Source: Paenibacillus thermotolerans
GTDB lineage: Bacteria; Bacillota; Bacilli; Paenibacillales; YIM-B00363
Assembly (NCBI RefSeq): GCF_028745515.1
Contig: NZ_JAQZSG010000008.1
Coordinates: 1-64,000, forward strand
Reading direction: 5' to 3'
DNA: 64,000 nucleotides
The number at the start of each line of letters is the position of its first letter. Within the stretch, counting starts at the first letter, position 1. A program made the translations under genes and the position numbers. The notes beneath the pieces were generated by a model. The model did no database searches and was not told where the DNA came from. It saw only the letters and a program-made list of their open reading frames with translations. Below, piece after piece: positions 48,590-57,253 of this stretch.

Positions 48590-48677
48590 GCTTCGGCGAG
48601 GCATAGTAACTTTTTCGGCTTTGGCAGCGTACATAAGACAAACTGTCATTTACGGCGTAACGATGAAGGAGAACAAT

Positions 48678-49172
48678 ATGTCGTCGGAACCTTACAAAAT
48701 TGAGTGCGGACTATATACGGTGGTGATTGTGCAGGACGGGAACCGGGTGCTTTTGTTGAACCGGCCCGATCGGCAAGGGTTTCCCGGGTATATCGGTCCG
48801 GGCGGAAAAGTGGAAATGCCGGAGAGCGTCACGGAAGGCGCGGTTCGGGAGCTGCGGGAGGAGACGGGGCTGCGCGTTCGGCCGGACGATTTGATTTTCA
48901 AAGGCATCGACGAATACGTAGTGCCGGCAACGAATTACAGATACATGGTGTTTAATTATTTGGCGAGGCGGTATGAGGGAGAGCTGCTTCAGCATCCGCC
49001 CGAGGGGGAGCTTGTTTGGGTGGATGTGAAAGAAGCGCTGGATTTGCCGATGCAGCCGTGGTTTAAGCGCAGGTTTCCTCTATTTTTCGAGGATGGAACG
49101 TTCGAAATTTGCGTCGTTTGGGACGAAGACAGAGTCAAGCCGATCAGCGAAAAGGTGACGCGGCTGGGGTAA
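48678..49172 (+). CDS. NUDIX hydrolase
   Basis: Protein of 164 residues that hydrolyses a nucleoside diphosphate linked to another group. The Nudix box is complete: G-G-K-V-E-M-P-E-S-V then EGAVRELREETGL, with the REXXEE core. The rest resembles 8-oxo-dGTP diphosphatases (FPGYIGPGGK, GELVWVDVKEALDLP). ATG 48678 has AAGGAGA upstream; earlier in-frame ATGs at 48663 and 48621 are less well placed. It is divergent from the ECF41 operon. Substrate unproven. Confidence 0.92.
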   Translation: MSSEPYKIECGLYTVVIVQDGNRVLLLNRPDRQGFPGYIGPGGKVEMPESVTEGAVRELREETGLRVRPDDLIFKGIDEYVVPATNYRYMVFNYLARRYEGELLQHPPEGELVWVDVKEALDLPMQPWFKRRFPLFFEDGTFEICVVWDEDRVKPISEKVTRLG

Positions 49173-49235
49173 TTGAGTTTTCGGGCAGAGGCGGGTTGGC
49201 TAGACTTGGCGGTGGTATTGTGGGCGGTACGTTCG

Positions 49236-49417
49236 TCCGTGTAACGGATGTGCAGGTACTTATGTGGCGGGGATATTGGGCGGACTTTGGGTATTGCGGA
49301 TTTTGAGGTAGTTATTTCTGTGAAAATGGTGCGTGATAGAGTATTGAGTGTAGTGTGTCCGTGTAACCGATGTGCGGGTGCTTATATGGCGGGGGTGCTG
49401 GGCGGATTTCGGGTATT
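49236..49417. repeat. Direct repeats of about 60 bases with related cores
   Basis: 49236-49295 and 49358-49417 are about 85 percent alike, beginning TCCGTGTAAC and ending GGGTATT. Each contains a core GTAACGGATGTGC...CTTAT (49241-49263; 49363-49385), and a third related core, TTGCGGATTTTGAGG...TTATTT, is at 49293-49317, exactly 52 bases after the first. These cores resemble those of element 5 at 56667. The region has no convincing open frame and lies between the NUDIX gene and element 3. Confidence 0.7.
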
Positions 49418-49457
49418 TTAAAGAAGATTGATAGTTTCATGATTTTACGATCATGAT

Positions 49458-49776
49458 AGCACCAAGTTTTGGTGCTAACGCCGGAGCGTCCCCGTTATCC
49501 GGTTTGCACCGGTGGAGTTAACGGAACGAAATGTCCGCTAAAAACCGCATCACCCCTAAAAGCTGCGAATTAACGGACCAAGTTGTCAGCTAATCGCCCG
49601 AAAACCGCCAATTACCGGCGATTCAAGCGACTTAACGGACATTCGGTTCCGCTCATGAGCCCTTTTACCCGGTTTCGACAAAATTAGCGGACATCCGGTT
49701 CCGTTAGCACCAAGTTTTGGTGCAAACCCGGGGTCGAGGCCGCGATCCGACCGAGTTAGCACCAAGTTTTGGTGCA
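49458..49776. repeat. Three copies of palindrome AGCACCAAGTTTTGGTGC
   Basis: Copies at 49458-49476, 49706-49724 and 49758-49776. Each has arms GCACCAA and TTGGTGC around TTT or GTT. The last two are preceded by GTT and followed by AAACCCGG, so they are a 52-base spaced direct repeat. Element 3 lies between the first copy and the second. A related palindrome is at 9021-9043 beside element 1. Confidence 0.8.
49517..49708. repeat. Four-core intergenic element 3
   Basis: Cores at 49517-49542 (TTAACGGAACGAAATGTCCG), 49569-49594, 49631-49655 and 49682-49708 (TTAGCGGACA...TTCCGTTAG). Starts are 52, 62 and 51 bases apart. Cores 1 and 2 are forward and core 4 is reverse; core 3 is mixed, reading TTAACGGACA...GGTTCCGCT. 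Between the inner cores TCGCC and GGCGA can pair. The core sequence is the same type as element 1. It lies between the NUDIX and alpha/beta hydrolase genes. Confidence 0.82.
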
Positions 49777-49802
49777 AACCCGGACACGGAATCCGGGACA
49801 CG

Positions 49803-50828
49803 TCAACGGCCCACCTCGTCCAAGAACGCAAACGTCCGCGTCAAATATTCGTCCTTGCCCGCGCGGTAAACGAGCTCATGCGTAGCGCCCGGGACAATCC
49901 AAAATTGCGAGTGCGGATTAGTTTGGCGGCCGGCGATCGCTTCGATGATTTGATATGGAGACCGCTCGTCCCGCGTGCCGTGAATAAAAAAGATCGGCAG
50001 CTCGTAATCGGCGCTCTTAATCCGATCATACGGCACATCGTCGATCCCCGAGCCGTTCATCATTGGATAAAGCCACTTCAGCAGCGTCAGCGACGGCTCC
50101 TTCGGCAGATCGGCGTACATCTTCAAGTTATGGTACAGCGTGTCCGGCTCAAGCACGAACGTGCTGTCCAATATCATCGCATCGATATCGCTCGTCTGAA
50201 GCGCGCTTTGCAGCGCCGTGCCCGCCCCCATCGAGAAGCCCCAAACATACACTTGCTCGGCTCCCCGCGTACGGGCATACTTCACTGCACCGAGCAGGTC
50301 GTAAGATTCCTGGGCGCCGCCCGTAACGACGCGGTCGTCGTGATACGCGTAGCCGTAATCGAACATCAGCACGTTAAAGCCCCGCTGATTCGCATTCCAT
50401 GCCAGCTCATAGATCGGCACCCAAATTTCTTCCCGATTGCCGCCATACCCGTGCGAAAAAACGATCGTTTTCACAGAGGGCGCCGGTGCGGGAATGTACC
50501 AGCCTTCGATGGCCGAAGCATCGCCCGCCGCATTCGTGAATGCAACGGTTTCGTAAGGGAGACCGGCGGCCGCGCGAGGGTTGGCGGTAAGCGGAGCGAC
50601 CGCGGGCCGCGCGAGCGTCCAGGCGATGTAAGCGTACAGGGAAGCCACGGCAATAATGGAAAGAATGATAAATGCCAGAAAGACGGATACAATCGCTGCC
50701 ATCCGGTTTTTCCCGACCTTAACGGAAGCGGCGCGGATCGCCGTAGACGATGCGATGACAGCGGTTTCAACAGAGCCGGGCGCAAGAGGCAGCGGAGGAA
50801 GCGGAGTCGTCGAAGATGCGTGTTTCAT
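49803..50828 (-). CDS. Membrane-anchored alpha/beta hydrolase
   Basis: Protein of 341 residues. A polar N-terminal 40 residues is followed by one transmembrane helix (about 45-70, AAIVSVFLAFIILSIIAV) and an extracytoplasmic hydrolase domain. The nucleophile Ser is in WGFSMGAGTAL, the Asp in FFIHGTRDE and the His in PGATHEL, with the oxyanion loop at FSHGYGGNREE. Relatives are the BEM46/FrsA-like hydrolases; the substrate is unknown. ATG 50828 follows AGGAGG. Monocistronic. Confidence 0.9.
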   Translation of the reverse strand: MKHASSTTPLPPLPLAPGSVETAVIASSTAIRAASVKVGKNRMAAIVSVFLAFIILSIIAVASLYAYIAWTLARPAVAPLTANPRAAAGLPYETVAFTNAAGDASAIEGWYIPAPAPSVKTIVFSHGYGGNREEIWVPIYELAWNANQRGFNVLMFDYGYAYHDDRVVTGGAQESYDLLGAVKYARTRGAEQVYVWGFSMGAGTALQSALQTSDIDAMILDSTFVLEPDTLYHNLKMYADLPKEPSLTLLKWLYPMMNGSGIDDVPYDRIKSADYELPIFFIHGTRDERSPYQIIEAIAGRQTNPHSQFWIVPGATHELVYRAGKDEYLTRTFAFLDEVGR

Positions 50829-50999
50829 AGAAGTTGTCCTCCTTATGCAGCGGCGGTGCCGTTCAGCCGGCAAGCAGTGTTAAAAGTTAATGGTATTAAA
50901 TTAATAGTAAAGTGGCTCTGTCCCACCCGTCAATCCGTCTATTCAACTTGTTAATCGAATGTAAAATATCTGTAACAATAGGGAAAAATATAGCAGTTC

Positions 51000-51050
51000 T
51001 TTACGGTTTCATCGGCAAGGATTATACTGAAATCATGAAAAATGGTTTCA
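51000..51050 (+). promoter_or_regulatory. Promoter and overlapping operator of the IclR gene
   Basis: TTTACG (51000-51005), a 17-base spacer and TATACT (51023-51028) form a promoter. An inverted repeat TGAAATCAT (51028-51036) / ATGGTTTCA (51042-51050), one mismatch, starts at the last base of the -10. The position suits autorepression by the IclR protein encoded next. Confidence 0.6.
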
Positions 51051-51086
51051 CTATACGGAACAGAACCGGTCGATGGGGGAATAGCC

Positions 51087-51833
51087 ATGGAAGACGGTAA
51101 ACTTACCGTCCGCGCAGTGGAGCGGGCGCTGGATATATTGCTGGTGTTTACGGAGCACAATAGCCTCGGGCTGACAGAGATCGCCGATAAGGTCGGGCTC
51201 CATAAGAGCACGGTTCACCGTCTGCTTGCGTCGCTGGAGGGGAAAGGCTTTCTCGAGCGCGACGCGGTGACCGAAAAATACCGCCTCGGCTTCCGTATTT
51301 GGGAGCTTTCCGCCCAGCTCGCGGCGCAAACCGACGATCCCGGCATTTTACTGCTTCCCGAGATGGAGCGGCTCCGCGATCTTGTCGGTGAGACCGTATC
51401 GTTATATATACGCGAAGGAAACGAGCGCGTCCGCATACAGGCGGTTCAGAGCAACCAAGCGATTCGCCGGGTCGCTCCCGTCGGGGTTCGGCTGCCCTTG
51501 TATGTCGGTGCCTCCAGCAAAGTGCTGCTGGCGCTTGCCGACGACGAGGTGCGCGACCGCATTATGTCGGACCCGTCCTGGCCGGCATCGATTGACCGCG
51601 GCGGTTTTCTTTCGCAGCTTGCGGACATTCGCCGTACGGGCTACGCCACAAGCGTGGAGGAGAGAGAGCCGGGCGCGGCGGCGGTATCGGCTCCGATCAT
51701 GAGCAGCGGCGGAAGGCTGGTCGCCGCGCTGGCGGTTTCCGGCCCGTCCAACCGGCTTCACGCGGAGAAGATGAAGGAAATCGCCCCGCAGGTGATCGAA
51801 TCGGCCCGGCGGATGGGAAAGATGCTTCGATAA
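51087..51833 (+). CDS. IclR family transcriptional regulator
   Basis: Regulator of 248 residues. The winged helix-turn-helix is GLTEIADKVGLHKSTVHRLL with ALDILLVF before it; the C-terminal IclR effector domain has LPLYVGASSKVLLAL and AAAVSAPIMSSGGRLVAALAVSGPSNRL. ATG 51087 is preceded by GGGGGAA; an open frame runs back to 51042. It is followed four bases later by the 7TM kinase gene, so the two may be co-transcribed. The effector is unknown. Confidence 0.92.
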   Translation: MEDGKLTVRAVERALDILLVFTEHNSLGLTEIADKVGLHKSTVHRLLASLEGKGFLERDAVTEKYRLGFRIWELSAQLAAQTDDPGILLLPEMERLRDLVGETVSLYIREGNERVRIQAVQSNQAIRRVAPVGVRLPLYVGASSKVLLALADDEVRDRIMSDPSWPASIDRGGFLSQLADIRRTGYATSVEEREPGAAAVSAPIMSSGGRLVAALAVSGPSNRLHAEKMKEIAPQVIESARRMGKMLR

Positions 51834-51837
51834 CGCA

Positions 51838-53985
51838 ATGAAAACAATGAGCCGAATTTTCATATTGTTGCTGATTGCCGCTGCCGCGATTGCGGCGATG
51901 CCGCCCGCACTGGCAAGCAGCCCGGCTTTGCCGACGGAAAGCTACGATGCCCGCGCCGTGCAAGGCGTCATTGACCTTTCGCGCCGGCCGGCGGACCACT
52001 TCGGAAGCGCAGCGCTTGACGGGGAGTGGGAGCTGGTCTGGAATGCGCTGCTGGAGCCGAAGGATTTCGCTCGAAATCCCGACGCTTACACCCCGCAGTA
52101 CGTGCAAGTACCCGATAATTGGGCGAATTATAAGATCGGCGATCTTCCGGTCCCGAACCACGGCTTCGGTACATATCGGCTTAGAATCAAACTATCGCGG
52201 AACGAGGTAGACCGGCCGATGGCGATTTACGTGCCGAGCGTGGCAACCTCGTACAAGCTGTGGCTGGACGGAAGGCTGGCCGGCGAGAACGGGAAAGTCG
52301 GCACCTCGAAGGAAGCAATGGTCCCAAAGAACGTTCCGACCGTGTACTATTTTCGGCCTGCTACGCAAACCGTCGAAGTCGTCATTCAAGTATCCAACTT
52401 TGTACAGCGCAAAGGCGGGCTGTGGCAACCGATTTTATTCGGCGACAGCAGCACCTTAACCCGATTGCGGATTTCGAGGCTCGCCGCGGACGCTGCGGTC
52501 ATCGGCTGCATTTTACTTATGGGGCTTTATCATTTCGGGTTGTTCGCCGTTCGGAGGAAAGCAGTCTCGGCGCTTTATTTCGGCGGAGTTTGCCTGGCTT
52601 TCGGCTTTAGAACGTCCATGCTGGGAGAGACGCTTGCGGTATATATCATTCCGTCCATTCCATGGGAGGCCGCCGTAAAGACGGAATATATCGGCGGAAT
52701 TGCGGGGATCGGCCTGTTGTTACTTTTTGCTTTATCGCAATACCCTCAGGAAGCCGGGTCGCGGACAGCCAGAACGATTTTGCTTTCGCTGCACGGAATA
52801 TCGGCGTTGATTGTGCTCGTATTTCCCGCATCCGTCTACACGAATTGGATGATGGTATATATAATGTTTGCGGCTTTGCCGACGGCGTTATATATCTTTT
52901 ATGTGTATTTGCTCGCCGCTATTCGCCGAAGGGACGGCTCCCTGCTCAACGGAATCGGTTTCATCGTCTTCATCCTTACGTTTCTTAATGACGTATTATT
53001 TTATACGCAATTCGTTCAAGTCGGAAATTTCACTCCTTTCGGTCTGCTCGCCTTTCTGTTTGCGCAATCGCTGAATTTGGCGGGCTCCATTTCCACAGCA
53101 TTCAAACGGTCGGAGCAATTGTCGGAACAGCTTGCTCAGACGAACGAGCTGCTTGAAGTGAAAGTGAACGAACGGACCGCCGAGCTGCGGGACGCGAACG
53201 ATAGGCTGAAGCAACGCAACGAAGAGCTGTCGAACATGGAACAGTCCCGCCGGCAGCTATTGTCGGCCATTTCCCATGAGCTGGGTACGCCGCTGACTTC
53301 CATACAAGGTTATCTCAAGCTGATGGTCGACGGCATCGTACGAGAGCGGGACGAGCAAACGCTTCGCCTCGTATATGACAAGACGCTTTATTTGGACCGG
53401 ATTATTCAGGATTTGTTCGAGCTTTCCAAGCTGGAGGCGAAGCAAATCAAATTTTATTATCAAAAGGTTTCCGCAAAACCATTCCTTCAACAGCTCGTCA
53501 AAGGTTACGCGTGGGACGAGCAGGAAACGAAGGTGAAGCTGGAGATCGGCGAGTGGGAAAGCGGAGCTGCCGACGACAGGCTCGAGCTGTACATCGATCC
53601 GATCCGAATCGAGCAGGTGTTTGCAAACCTTGTCGTCAACGCCAAAAAGTTTACCCTCGCGGGGGGAACGGTTCGGGTCGAGTTCGAAACGGCCGCCATG
53701 CCGGACAGCGGCAATCCGGCGGTCGTAGTGAAGGTGACGGACAACGGCGTCGGCATCTCGAAGGAAGAGCTTCCGCTCGTGTTTGAGCGGTATTACAGGG
53801 GAGCCGCGTCGATGAACGCGCGCATCGGGGGCGCGGGGCTGGGGCTTGCCATCTCGAAGCGAATTATCGAGCAGCACGACGGGTACATCGGGGCTGTAAG
53901 CGCCCCGGAGCATGGCAGCACTTTTTATTTTATGCTGCCGTTGTATGCAAAAGGAATCGAAACAAATGACGACAATCAAGGGTAA
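51838..53985 (+). CDS. Sensor histidine kinase with 7TMR-DISM sensor module
   Basis: Membrane kinase of 715 residues. A signal peptide (1-27) leads to an extracellular DISM-type jelly-roll (GYGTYRLRI-like GFGTYRLRIKL, SYKLWLDGRL, VSNFVQRKGGLW), which often binds carbohydrates. Seven membrane helices follow (about 220-420), then a coiled coil, the phospho-acceptor His in AISHELGTPLTSIQG, and an ATPase domain with N box VNAKKF, DNGVGI and GGAGLGLAISKRI. No response regulator gene is adjacent; it is orphan or works with a distant partner. The start is four bases after the IclR stop, with no strong ribosome site, so coupling is likely. Confidence 0.93.
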   Translation: MKTMSRIFILLLIAAAAIAAMPPALASSPALPTESYDARAVQGVIDLSRRPADHFGSAALDGEWELVWNALLEPKDFARNPDAYTPQYVQVPDNWANYKIGDLPVPNHGFGTYRLRIKLSRNEVDRPMAIYVPSVATSYKLWLDGRLAGENGKVGTSKEAMVPKNVPTVYYFRPATQTVEVVIQVSNFVQRKGGLWQPILFGDSSTLTRLRISRLAADAAVIGCILLMGLYHFGLFAVRRKAVSALYFGGVCLAFGFRTSMLGETLAVYIIPSIPWEAAVKTEYIGGIAGIGLLLLFALSQYPQEAGSRTARTILLSLHGISALIVLVFPASVYTNWMMVYIMFAALPTALYIFYVYLLAAIRRRDGSLLNGIGFIVFILTFLNDVLFYTQFVQVGNFTPFGLLAFLFAQSLNLAGSISTAFKRSEQLSEQLAQTNELLEVKVNERTAELRDANDRLKQRNEELSNMEQSRRQLLSAISHELGTPLTSIQGYLKLMVDGIVRERDEQTLRLVYDKTLYLDRIIQDLFELSKLEAKQIKFYYQKVSAKPFLQQLVKGYAWDEQETKVKLEIGEWESGAADDRLELYIDPIRIEQVFANLVVNAKKFTLAGGTVRVEFETAAMPDSGNPAVVVKVTDNGVGISKEELPLVFERYYRGAASMNARIGGAGLGLAISKRIIEQHDGYIGAVSAPEHGSTFYFMLPLYAKGIETNDDNQG

Positions 53986-54006
53986 AAAACAGATCATTAT
54001 ACATAC

Positions 54007-54045
54007 GTCCGCATTCTGGAAGTTATCCGGGATGCGGGCTTTTTT
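54007..54045 (+). terminator. Terminator after the 7TM kinase gene
   Basis: GTCCGCAT-TCTGG pairs with CCGGG-ATGCGGGC including G-U pairs, followed by TTTTTT. Confidence 0.8.
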
Positions 54046-54133
54046 CAACAAAATTTCGAGCAAGGCCACTCTTTTCAAGGAAAAATGCTGCGTGTAGAAT
54101 ATGAAAACCAACGTACCGAAACGCAACACCATA

Positions 54134-54317
54134 CAACGGACACCGCAGACGCTATGTTGCCAATTTGCTCACCTCAACTCCGCTAACGGACGCCACAGAC
54201 GCTAAACCCCGATTTTTGGCGCATATCCCTGCTTTTTCGAAGCAATAACTGCAGTGGTGTCCGTTAAAACCGAAAACTCCGTTCAAAACGCCGAATAACT
54301 GCACCAATGACCGTTAG
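54134..54317. repeat. Four-core intergenic element 4 (forward, forward, reverse, reverse)
   Basis: Cores at 54134-54155 (AACGGACACCGCAGACGCTA) and 54182-54205 forward; 54244-54268 and 54294-54317 reverse (GTGGTGTCCGTTA and relatives). Starts are 48, 62 and 50 bases apart. It is a diverged copy of element 2: the stretch GATTTTTGGCGC, the TATCCCTGCTTTTTCGA run and later CTGCAT...CGGAGGT...ATCCCA match, so the homology covers nearly 290 bases. It lies between the kinase terminator and the response regulator. No open frame. Confidence 0.88.
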
Positions 54318-54540
54318 GGGGAGATCCGCAGCGCTTCTGATTCCAACACGTCTGCATTGGAGCCCGGAGGTTATCCCACACCCTGCCATGCTCGTAATCA
54401 CTTCATGCTCGAATTCAACGGATGCCGTCAGCGTTTTTCTTAATTGATGCGAGGTATTCCACAAACCCGGAGAATGATTATAATAAGAGTTACCGATAAC
54501 ATTTCCAGTTAAATCAAGTGTTGAAGAGAGGAGGACAAGT

Positions 54541-55251
54541 ATGGATATTTTGCTGGTGGAAGATGAGGAACCGATTCGCGACATTCTGAAGTCTTATTTC
54601 CGCAACGAAGGCTGGGACGTGAAGGAGGCGGAAGACGGCCGGCAAGCGATCAGATGGGTGCAAGATTATAAGCTCGACTTGGTTATTCTCGATTTAATGA
54701 TTCGAGGCATTTCGGGCGAGGAGGTCTGCCGAAAAATACGGGAGTTTTCCAAGGTGCCCATCATTATGATTACATCTAAGGCGAAGGAAACCGATATGGT
54801 GAACGGCTTGTATCTCGGAGCGGACGACTACATTACGAAGCCGTTTCGGGTGAAGGAGGTCGTCGCCCGCATTCATGCGCTCAAACGGCGTATGGATATG
54901 CTCTCCGGCAGGTCGGATGACGTTTACGTCAAACGGTTCAACCGAGGGCGGCTGGTCATTAATTATACGACGAACGATGTGGTTGCGGACGGGAAAAGGG
55001 TCGATCTGACGCATACGGAGTTTAAAATTTTAGAGGTGCTGACGAGAACGCCGGGGAAAATTTACAGCCGCCGCGATTTGATGTACGAAGCGCACGGCCA
55101 CCGCTGTATCGATGTCGGGCGGACGATCGATATGCATATCCGCAATATCCGGGCCAAAATCGAAAGCAACCCTAAAGAGCCGGCATATATCGTGACAAAG
55201 GTCGGCACCGGATACAAGTTTGACGCCCAACCGGAAGCGGATTTGGCATGA
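54541..55251 (+). CDS. Response regulator, OmpR/PhoB family
   Basis: Protein of 236 residues. The receiver domain has the acidic pair in VEDEEP, the phospho-accepting Asp in [12 protein letters not shown], the Thr/Ser in MITSKAKE and Lys in YITKPFR. The C-terminal winged helix has [27 protein letters not shown] and [16 protein letters not shown]. Start ATG follows GAGAGGAGG. It overlaps the kinase gene by four bases. It should act as a DNA-binding regulator for genes not identified here. Confidence 0.95.
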   Translation: MDILLVEDEEPIRDILKSYFRNEGWDVKEAEDGRQAIRWVQDYKLDLVILDLMIRGISGEEVCRKIREFSKVPIIMITSKAKETDMVNGLYLGADDYITKPFRVKEVVARIHALKRRMDMLSGRSDDVYVKRFNRGRLVINYTTNDVVADGKRVDLTHTEFKILEVLTRTPGKIYSRRDLMYEAHGHRCIDVGRTIDMHIRNIRAKIESNPKEPAYIVTKVGTGYKFDAQPEADLA

Positions 55252-56597
55252 AACATTTGTTCACCGGCACGAGGCTCGTCTTGTTTCTCGTATTGTCCGG
55301 CTTATCCGCAGCCCTATTAACGGGAATGTATATCGGTAACGCAATCGTAAGCGAAAAGTCTCTATTGGAGTTTCGGAAGCAGTATTACAAAGACCAAAGC
55401 ATAAAGCTAGCGTATTCGCTGCATTCCCAGCTCCGATCCGGCACGCTGTCAAAAGACGATATGGAGCTGCTCAAGCAGTATTCGACGATTTATATGTTCG
55501 GGTTTCGGTTCTATGCGGCTGACGGCAGCACGATCCTGTTCGAGACGGGAGTCCAACATCCCGGCAGTCCGGAAATATACGAATATGAAGTGCCGATTCG
55601 AATCGGCGGGAACGAAGCGGGAAGCATTACGACCTATTTTGATTTGAGCAAGGACTCCCCGTCTTATTATCCGGGCCGCGAGGTGGAAGCTCCCTATAAC
55701 AGCACGATGATTTATGCCGTTTCTTTGGTTTGCGCCGTTATTTTGAGCTTTATTGCGGCAAAGAAGCTGGCAGGCCCCATCGTCGACTGCGGCAAAGAAG
55801 CGGAGCAGATCGCTCACGGAGCCCGGGGAACGGACATGCGGTTTAGAGGGACACGGGAGATCAGGCAAATTGCCGGCGCCGTGAATCGGCTGGTCGACGA
55901 GTTCAACCTGCAAGAGGGCTGGCGTCAGCAGATGATGCAGGATTTGGCGCACGAGCTTCGAACGCCGCTGACGTCCTTGCTGTCCCGCATAGAGGCGATT
56001 CTCGACGGGGTTCAGCCGGCAACGGAAACGAACCTGAATAAAATTTACACGGAAATCGACCGGTTATGCCGTTTGGTAGACGATTTGGAGAAGCTGTCCG
56101 AGGCGGAAGGGGCGCGGTTTCAGCTGCATCTGCAAAGAATCGATATTTCGCAGCTTATGCAAGACGTGTGCGAAGGGTTTCAGTATGTGAGCAAGGGGAA
56201 GGACATCAAGCTCGCTTTGAGCAAGCCGAACGTGCCGTGCTATGCGGAGGTCGACCCCGATCGGTGGATACAAATCGCTTCGAATTTGATTTCGAACGCG
56301 ATTAAATATACGCCGGCGGGCGGAGAGGTGGAAATCGGCTTTTATCCTACGGACAACGAAATCGTAATCTATTGCAGAGATAACGGGATCGGCATCTCCA
56401 AGAAGGAGCTCGCGCTTATATTCAACCGGTTTTACCGCGCGGATAAATCCCGGTCGAGAAGAAATGCCGAGAGCGGAATCGGCGTCGGGTTAAGCATCGC
56501 CAAAGCGCTGGTGGAAGCCCACGGAGGGACGATCGGCGTGGAGAGCAAGCTGGGAGAAGGCTCTACGTTTTATTTTACGATTCCGATTGCCGGGTAA
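55248..56597 (+). CDS. Sensor histidine kinase partner of the OmpR-type regulator
   Basis: Membrane kinase of 449 residues with two transmembrane helices (about 8-30 and 158-178) around an extracellular domain. A HAMP domain follows, then the His box [17 protein letters not shown] box [19 protein letters not shown] and G boxes [13 protein letters not shown]. It is coupled to the response regulator (ATGA overlap), and the two form a complete system. The stimulus is unknown. Confidence 0.95.
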   Translation: MKHLFTGTRLVLFLVLSGLSAALLTGMYIGNAIVSEKSLLEFRKQYYKDQSIKLAYSLHSQLRSGTLSKDDMELLKQYSTIYMFGFRFYAADGSTILFETGVQHPGSPEIYEYEVPIRIGGNEAGSITTYFDLSKDSPSYYPGREVEAPYNSTMIYAVSLVCAVILSFIAAKKLAGPIVDCGKEAEQIAHGARGTDMRFRGTREIRQIAGAVNRLVDEFNLQEGWRQQMMQDLAHELRTPLTSLLSRIEAILDGVQPATETNLNKIYTEIDRLCRLVDDLEKLSEAEGARFQLHLQRIDISQLMQDVCEGFQYVSKGKDIKLALSKPNVPCYAEVDPDRWIQIASNLISNAIKYTPAGGEVEIGFYPTDNEIVIYCRDNGIGISKKELALIFNRFYRADKSRSRRNAESGIGVGLSIAKALVEAHGGTIGVESKLGEGSTFYFTIPIAG

Positions 56598-56622
56598 GGG
56601 CGGATCATTGGTATAGATAAAA

Positions 56623-56636
56623 TGCAAGCGCTTGCT
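56623..56636. promoter_or_regulatory. cre-like palindrome
   Basis: TGCAAGCGCTTGCT differs from the cre consensus at the third position only, and is a near-perfect palindrome. It is 26 bases after the kinase gene and more than 500 bases before the next start, so its target is unclear. Confidence 0.4.
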
Positions 56637-56666
56637 GCTGCTTGTCGATCAATTGCGACGTCCGGG

Positions 56667-56855
56667 ATAACGGATTTCATGGTGCTTATTTGGAAGAGAT
56701 ACGAAAGTTATTTAGAGATATAGCGGATTTGTGAGCGCTTATTTCAGGGAGGTTGTACGAATTTTCCCGGGTTGACATGAAATAAGTGCGTATCAATCCG
56801 CTATTAGCTATGTAATTGCATGTGCTTTGATCATAAGAGCGTTGGGATACGTTAT
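56667..56855. repeat. Four-core intergenic element 5 (forward, forward, reverse, reverse)
   Basis: Cores at 56667-56691 (ATAACGGATTTCATGGTGC) and 56720-56744 (ATAGCGGATTTGTGAGCGC) forward; 56780-56804 and 56832-56855 reverse (GTATCAATCCGCTAT; a weaker GATACGTTAT). Starts are 53, 60 and 52 bases apart. Core sequence differs from elements 1-4 but the first bases and geometry are the same. The inner pair can fold as GCGCTTATTTCA / TGAAATAAGTGC. It lies between the kinase and the MsmX-type gene; 56856-57140 shows nothing I can name. Confidence 0.78.
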
Positions 56856-57144
56856 AAGAGGAAAGGTAAGCAGCGTAGGCGGAGGCGAAAGCCTCGACCG
56901 TTAACGCAAGTCGGTTTTTGATCGGTTTGAATGCCGTCATGGCCCGGTTTTCAAATATAACCCACCCCGTTTTTCTTGGGAGTTTCGTTATTAAGATCGA
57001 TACCCTAATTCTTCAATCCAAGCTCCAATGTCAACCCCGCCTCATCCGTATTACTTCCAGCTTATCCTAGAGCGCGTGCCCCCTCAACCGTTGCCAGAAC
57101 TCTCTTCTGCGAAAAGGATATACTCTACAAACCTTTACACTATC

Positions 57145-57185
57145 TTGACAACCGCATTGATATAATATTTATGTAAGCGCTTTCC
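57145..57185 (+). promoter_or_regulatory. Promoter region with cre-like site ahead of the second sugar locus
   Basis: TTGACA (57145-57150) is a perfect -35; TATAAT at 57161-57166 is too close to pair with it, TATTTA at 57166 is a possible -10. TGTAAGCGCTTTCC (57172-57185) differs from the cre consensus at its last base only. Catabolite repression by CcpA is expected. Confidence 0.65.
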
Positions 57186-57253
57186 AAAAAGGAACGCGTC
57201 TTGCCGACAGGCGAAATGACGCCGTTCCATTCAGGATGCAGGAGGCGACCCAC

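Noticed and set aside
57161-57166. TATAAT as the -10 partner of TTGACA at 57145
   Set aside because: The spacing would be only ten bases, too short for a sigma-A promoter; a later -10 or a different -35 must be used.
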